From the NCBI GenBank assembly GCA_023313575.1, contig JAJTTP010000010.1, forward strand, positions 1,302,001 to 1,366,000: a stretch of 64,000 nt of DNA, written 5' to 3'. The notes beneath the pieces were generated by a model. It was not told the DNA's origin. It saw nothing but the letters and a program-made list of their open reading frames with translations, and did not search any database. The translations under genes were made by a program, and so were the position numbers. Position 1 is the first letter of the stretch; every line of letters starts with the position of its first letter. Below, in pieces: positions 58,837 through 64,000 of this stretch. This DNA comes from Eutypella sp. D-1. Its lineage: Eukaryota; Ascomycota; Sordariomycetes; Xylariales; Diatrypaceae.

Positions 58837-58933
58837 ATGTCAATGCCTACTCCCTCATAACCCAGTATGCCTCAAGCGTGACCCCCGATTTGATTTTGGC
58901 CTTGCGGTGCCCAAGATGCTCCCTGCGATATGA
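58837..58933 (+). promoter_or_regulatory. Three minimal upstream ORFs in the NAGS leader
   Basis: Three short frames precede the NAGS start: 58837-58860 (MSMPTPS), 58867-58881 (MPQA) and 58916-58933 (MLPAI). The TGA of the last overlaps the main ATG as ATGA, a layout compatible with termination-reinitiation. They matter only if the mRNA starts upstream of 58837, which I cannot see. Confidence 0.5.
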
Positions 58934-61254
58934 GAATGGGAAAGACTGCCTGGAAGAGGGCTCCATCTTGCTTCAAAATAGTGAGTACATAAGTATTTCT
59001 ATGATTTGCGCAGGAGAATGGTCAGAGAGGGGAGGAAGGGAGGAGGAGGAGGAGTGGTGAAAACGGGAGAGAGAGGGAGAGACAAAGACAGAGGGCTCAT
59101 TATAGATAACCATTTATTGAATTATCTTTTCCTGAATTGCGCCTCCTTGGTACTAATCAAGGCTTTTCTGACAGGTTTCTTCCATCCAGAATTTCACTAG
59201 GAACTTCAGCAGAGCTGTTCCGAACCGACCACATTATGTCTCCTCAAATGGATCGCCAGCCAACGCTGGGAGCCAACGATCTACTGGGGGGTCGATAACT
59301 CCCACGTCGGCATTCGCCTCCATTTCTGGGACTCAAAAGCAGCAGAAAAAGCTCGACAGGGTATACACATTCCTCAACTATCCTCATGACGGATTCGTAC
59401 GTTGAAACCGGTGCTGACATCGACGTAACTCAGGATATTCTTGTCTCGATCCTTGAGACCAAGGTCACCAAAAGAGATGCCAAAAGCTATATGAACAGGT
59501 TCATACCTCTCCTCGAGAGGAAGGGCGCCACTAGTTTCAAACAACGTGCAGTACGAGCTCGGAACAATGGCAACAGTCAAGACCAAGGAGGCAACATTGC
59601 CGTAGAAAATTCGGTTGGAGATTCGCTCAAGAAGAATGTGGAGACCGCCACAGATGAGGACCTCGCCCTCCAGGAGCCATTCTATGTTGCGCTTGTCAAG
59701 TTCAGGGGGTCCCAGCTTACCGACGACTCGACTCTCAATGGTGTGGGAAAGACTATCAGCCAGCTCCAGAAGCTCGGATTGAGCAGCATCGTCGTTGTGG
59801 ACTGCGATGATAGTAGCAAAGACGACTCTTCTCAACGGAAAGCGGCTATTGCACAGGCAAACCGTATCGCCATGGCCATCGATAGCTATGGCTCACGCGG
59901 TGCTCGAGTAATTGACTCGCCAATCAGCATCGGGAACTCGGCCGGTGTGCCTGTTTCGCCTTTTACTTCGCAAAGCCTCTTCGTTAGCAACCCACAGTGC
60001 CTGATGGCCGCTCTCCAGGACGACGAAACCCCCATCATCCCGTCATTCGGCTATACTGCCGACACTAGCTTCGCCAAGCCCGTAGACGCCGATGAAGCCG
60101 TCCTGGCCATCATTAGACAGCTTTCCGGGCTCCAGTTTCTAGGGCACGATGTGCCCCAGGATTCGCGGACTATGAAGCTATTGAAATCAGCGGAAGTCTA
60201 CAGAATTATCATCCTCGACCCTCTTGGGGGAACCCCTGCCTACAATCGGGCTACCGAGAGGCACATATTCTTGAACATGGAACAGGAGTTTGAGGAAGTC
60301 AAGAACGACCTGGAAAGGGCTTCCACGGCGAGTAACCTCGGTACTGGCGCACAGATAAGCAAGGACAATGCACAACATCTGAAGAATATGGAGCTGGCGA
60401 GGAACGCATTGTCGTTGCTGCCGCCTACGTCATCGGCGATCATCACGACTCCTCAGGAGGCGGCGAGGGAGCGTGGGGCGGCGGAGATGGACTGGGCTCT
60501 CGTGGGCACGAGGCGGGGCCAGAACCCGCTGATTCACAACCTTCTCACGGACAAGCCGGTCCAGTCGTCCTCCCTGCCCACCGAGCGCTTCAAAACGGTC
60601 AAGTCGCTGACGACGGGCGCGCCCCAGGTCGGCTCGCTGACCACGCTGGCCAAGCGCGGGATGCCGCTGACGATGTACCCGGACCCGCGCGTGGCGCCAT
60701 GGCGGCCGCCCCAGCCCGGCGAGAGAGGCCTCAGCCTGACAGACCCGTGCATCGACCTGCCGCGGCTGGTGCACCTGATCGAGGACTCGTTTGGGCGGCC
60801 GCTCGACGTGGAGCACTACCTCAAGCGGATCCAGGGCAACCTCGCCGGGGTGATCATCGCGGGGGAGTACGAGGGGGGCGCGCTGCTAACGTGGGAGAGG
60901 CCGGCGGGGGCCGGGGCGGACGCGGAGGACCCCGGGCGGCTGGTGCCGTACCTGGACAAATTCGCGGTGCTGCGGCGCAGCCAGGGGGCGGGCGGGGTGG
61001 CGGACATCGTGTTCAACGCGATGGTGCGCAGCTGCCTGCCGCGCGGGGTGTGCTGGCGCAGCCGCAAGGACAACCCGGTTAACAAGTGGTACTTCGAGCG
61101 CTCGCGCGGCGCCATCAAGCTGCCGGAGATCAACTGGACCATGTTCTGGACCACGCCCGGCCTCGGCCTCGACGAGCGCCGCTTCCGCGACTACGAGAGC
61201 GTCTGTCGTGGCGTCGAGCCCTCGTGGGCGGACAATAAGCAACAACTGGACTAA
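58930..61254 (+). CDS. ARG2: Mitochondrial N-acetylglutamate synthase (Arg2/NAGS)
   Basis: 685 residues from exons 58930-58980, 59175-59360 and 59434-61254. It makes N-acetylglutamate from glutamate and acetyl-CoA, the first step of arginine/ornithine synthesis, in the mitochondrial matrix. Exon 1 (MRMGKTAWKRAPSCFKI) and exon 2 (NFTRNFSRAVPNRPHYVSS) form a basic presequence. The split QKKLDR|DILVSILETKVTKRDAKSY matches the family, so the ATG at 59386, which lies in intron 2, is not the start. The amino-acid-kinase-like region follows (VALVKFRG, LSSIVVVDCDD), then the GNAT-type catalytic domain: LDVEHYLKRIQGNLAGVIIA, YLDKFAVLRRSQGAGGVADI, CWRSRKDNPVNKWYFERSRG. Intron 1 is 194 bp with a TACTAAT branch site. 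Three minimal uORFs precede the start. Confidence 0.95.
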
Positions 61255-63785
61255 CTAGGTGATCAGGTTGGGTTGGTATAAGTCGTCTCGTCTTGACTTG
61301 CAAGGCTCAACTTCGGTTAGATGCCGGGTACTGGCTGTATCGTAGTTTACTTTACCTACATACAGTAGTTCGTTATACACGAAGGGTAAGATGTAGGAGA
61401 GTTGGATTCACAGCAGCAGCAGCCGCAACCAGCTTGTGGGTCACTGTAGTACACACCGATAATACGATGTTTTTTTTCTCTTGTTCCCCCTTTCCTTCTC
61501 GGGTATGTTCGTGAACATTCTGGTATCTAGTAATTCGTACGTAACTACGCTACATAGGTGTAAGGTCTGATCGTCCGTTATATCGTCATATGGTTGATAT
61601 TAGATGGGGTTTATTGTACACAAAGTCATACACATGTACACATGTACGTATATATTATACTTAATTAGATGTACCTAAATGTGTGCCTTCCCAGCTGCGG
61701 ACATGCATGAAGCAGACAGTTGGTACCCAGCATGCGTATCATACATAACTTCTCTACCTCTGGTGATGGGTGAGTGGTAGGCCCCAAATGACCCACCCAG
61801 TTCTTATGTTCGCGACTTGCCTACCTGGATTGTCTTGAACCTCTTAACCCCCCCCCCTACATAACCTTTAAAATAGGTATTTAGCAGGCGCCTTTCTTTC
61901 TTGGTACTAACTACGGGAGGGAGTTTCACCAGCGTGCTGAACGGATCAAGGCGGTCAGGGTGGTTAGAACAAAAAAAAGCATGGCTCTGTTTTCACTTCT
62001 CGATTAGAATCATGGAGGGGGGAGATAAGGTAATAAAACAGTGGGAAACCCAATAACCCCACCATGATTTACATCCATCCATCCTAAAGCAAATTGTCCA
62101 TATTCGTATACATACATACCTCATAGGTGGACTGGTGGGGGCGGGAGAGAGGGGGGTGGGTTGTATGTGTACTTATGTTTGGTGGGGATACGCTCCCCCC
62201 CCTCCCGAGTGCTGTTAAGGTTCCGCCCTGCCGCCCATCTCGGCTTAGGCCTAGCCCGCCACCCCAGCCCCAAGCCCCGAGTTGCGTACCTTGTAGCTTA
62301 TCGGTATCGCTGGACTGCGATTCATACCTCACCAAGGTACCCCTCAGTGGCTCTCAAAGTGCCCCGCGGGATTGAGAGACAGTACTACTTAAGTAGGTAC
62401 CTTAACAAAGTACTAGAGTGTGTGAGAAAGCAAGGAGAGAAGGAGAGAGAGAGCGAGACAAAGAGGAGAGGAGACTAGAGAGTTCCAAAGGGTTGAGTAA
62501 TTCAAGGCATCTAGTGACTAAGAAATATAAACTTTTCAAGAGATTTTGTTCCTTGGCCCTGCAACAGGATGGACTTGCCAGACAAGCCAGGACAGCGTGT
62601 ATTGGCCCTAACTACTCTTTAGGTATATTCACGTTAGGTAATCGGTAAAAACGGATTTGCCAGTCTGCCAGTTGGAGATTCGCATTGAGCGGGTCAGGAT
62701 TCGGGCGAGAGAGTGTTGGGCCTGGGATTGGGCGAATGCCACTTGGAACAGGGGGGGTTTACTGAGTTCTAGGGCCACCTAGAACAGCTAAAGTGTGGCT
62801 AGAAGAGGAAAATAAAGAAAGTAACCTTGAAGGAGAAATAAAGAAAGGAAAAATAAGAGACAGGGTTGAGCAGGGGAGGACAAAAGGTTCCGGGAAAGAG
62901 CTGGAAGGTCCACGGGTGATGACATAAGGCAGAAAGGTAACTTGGAAGGAAAGGCAGAGACTAGAAGTTTTAAGAAAATTGGAAGGCTCTATGGCCGTCT
63001 CGAAGTTTCGAGAGATCTCGAATCTTATCTTAAAAAAAACCCCTAGGTGTATCCATATGGATTATCTAAGGCGGGGTTTCGGCCTGTATAGGTGAGGCTA
63101 AGGTACCTCATCCCACCTAACCTTTACTATGGCAATTCGAAGTACTATTTACCGTCAACTGCTGGATAACTACTAGGTACCTACCTACTCCGTAGTAATC
63201 TTTCCCTTTCATAGGAGAGGTATGTAACTAAGCCCAGGTGGTGGTTACTGTGGTGTGTCCCTCATTCTCCCCGCCTAGGCAGCTCTCCCACTTTGTAAGT
63301 CCCTTTTTAGTCGTTTGGGCAGCTTTTTTTTTTTTTTTTTCCTTTTCCCTGCGGAGAGAATTCCCTTTATTTTCTTGTGCCTTATGAAAAGCAGAAAAAA
63401 AAAGCAACATCACTAAAAACAAGGTAAACTACCTACCGTAGTAGAACAAACAACCTTAAAGCCATCCGTCACTCGCCTATCTACAGTATCTATCTATCTA
63501 CCTTAATATACACGACAGACAGATACCAATAGAGTCTACTCTAGATCAAGATTTAGATCAAGATTCTCACGACAAACCCCTTCCTTCGCCTTCCTTCGCC
63601 TTTACTACTATTAAGAGCATATAAAAGGAAACGCTGCTTCCAACCTCATTCGCCTAGACTGTGACAATCTGGAATATCTCGATTGATTTATCGCCATTAT
63701 CACCAGTATCACTACCAAACGATCAACGATCAACGATACATAACATAGTCAAGACAGACAGATTCCCCCTCCTACATCCACCAAG
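61255..63785. other. 2.5-kb intergenic region upstream of Hsp110
   Basis: No gene recognised. Contains poly-C near 61847, an 18-T run at about 63326-63342, TATC repeats near 63485-63500 and a CT/AG-rich stretch at 62440-62470. The CGATCAACGATCAACGATAC repeat at 63719-63738 lies in the probable leader. Confidence 0.5.
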
Positions 63786-63973
63786 ATGAGTGTAGTGGGT
63801 AAGTAATGGATTCCCCTCCCCCTCCCCCATAAGCCATAAGGCTGGTTGATTTATTTTTCTTGTTCGATTCTTGCTCGATTCTGGTCACACTGACTCCGTA
63901 AACATCCTTAGGTGTTGATTTCGGTACCCTGAATACGGTGATCGCCGTCGCCAGGAATCGAGGTGTTGATGTG
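63786..63973 (+). CDS. Hsp110 chaperone (Sse1/Hsp88 family), first two exons
   Basis: Exon 1 is 63786-63798 (M-S-V-V and one base) with a GTAAGT donor; exon 2 is 63912-63973, ending at a GTGAGT donor. Together they give MSVVGVDFGTLNTVIAVARN, then RGVDV. The VGVDFGTLNT phosphate-1 motif of the actin-like ATPase fold, with Leu-Asn in place of the Thr-Asn/Ser common in Hsp70, marks the Hsp110 branch: nucleotide exchange factors for cytosolic Hsp70. The rest of the gene lies beyond the right edge. The two early introns are usual in filamentous-fungal orthologues. Confidence 0.9.
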
Positions 63974-64000
63974 GTGAGTACTACACGACGGAGACACACA

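Noticed and set aside
59386..59433. ATG at 59386 as the NAGS start
   Set aside because: It lies in an intron; splicing 59360 to 59434 joins conserved residues and adds a mitochondrial presequence.
61847..63345. Heat-shock elements upstream of the Hsp110 gene
   Set aside because: Scattered GAATTC/TTC sequences occur but I could not see three properly spaced nGAAn units.
1..64000. tRNA, rRNA or CRISPR
   Set aside because: No cloverleaf with a matching B-box, no rRNA-like block, and no regularly spaced direct repeats were found by eye; a tRNAscan run would be decisive for tRNAs.

Overview
This is nuclear DNA of a filamentous ascomycete (Pezizomycotina, most likely Sordariomycetes). The evidence is short spliceosomal introns (about 50-150 bp, GTxxGT donors, CTAAC/CTGAC branch sites, YAG or AAG acceptors), strong third-position G/C bias in housekeeping genes, typical fungal orthologues, and intergenic DNA full of TACCTAGGTA-type palindromes. 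I rebuilt 20 gene models exon by exon; 18 are complete and in frame, and two run off the window edges.

Left core (1-11.7 kb): the 3' part of Tma22/DENR, borealin (Nbl1), proteasome subunit Rpn10, TRAPP subunit Trs23 (its start codon is split by an intron), a 590-bp inverted-repeat element, Pol II subunit Rpb4, and a fungal single-pass membrane protein.

Accessory block (about 11.7-27.8 kb): decayed gene-free DNA, then an AidB-like acyl-CoA dehydrogenase, a STAND/NLR-like protein with a degenerate P-loop, a divergently transcribed AAA ATPase of the DUF7025-containing type, a flavin monooxygenase, and a frameshifted gene relic. These genes look less G/C-biased than the core genes. The STAND-like/AAA head-to-head pair is the best candidate here for an undescribed system.

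Right core (27.8-49 kb): Arv1 (ER sterol homeostasis), V-ATPase subunit e (Vma9), a 3-hydroxyisobutyrate-dehydrogenase-like enzyme, an intronless PflX-type radical SAM protein, nucleoporin Seh1, a secretory alkaline phosphatase with seven exons, a small conserved-looking hypothetical protein, Alg7 (first step of N-glycan synthesis) and Set3 (PHD-SET protein).

Right end (49-64 kb): about 6 kb of simple-repeat-rich DNA without a recognisable gene, a nine-exon secreted GMC oxidoreductase, mitochondrial N-acetylglutamate synthase (Arg2/NAGS) with three minimal upstream ORFs, and the first two exons of an Hsp110 (Sse1/Hsp88) chaperone.

Most neighbours are unrelated housekeeping genes, so order reflects fungal chromosome layout and not operons. 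I found no convincing tRNA, rRNA, CRISPR array or autonomous transposon.
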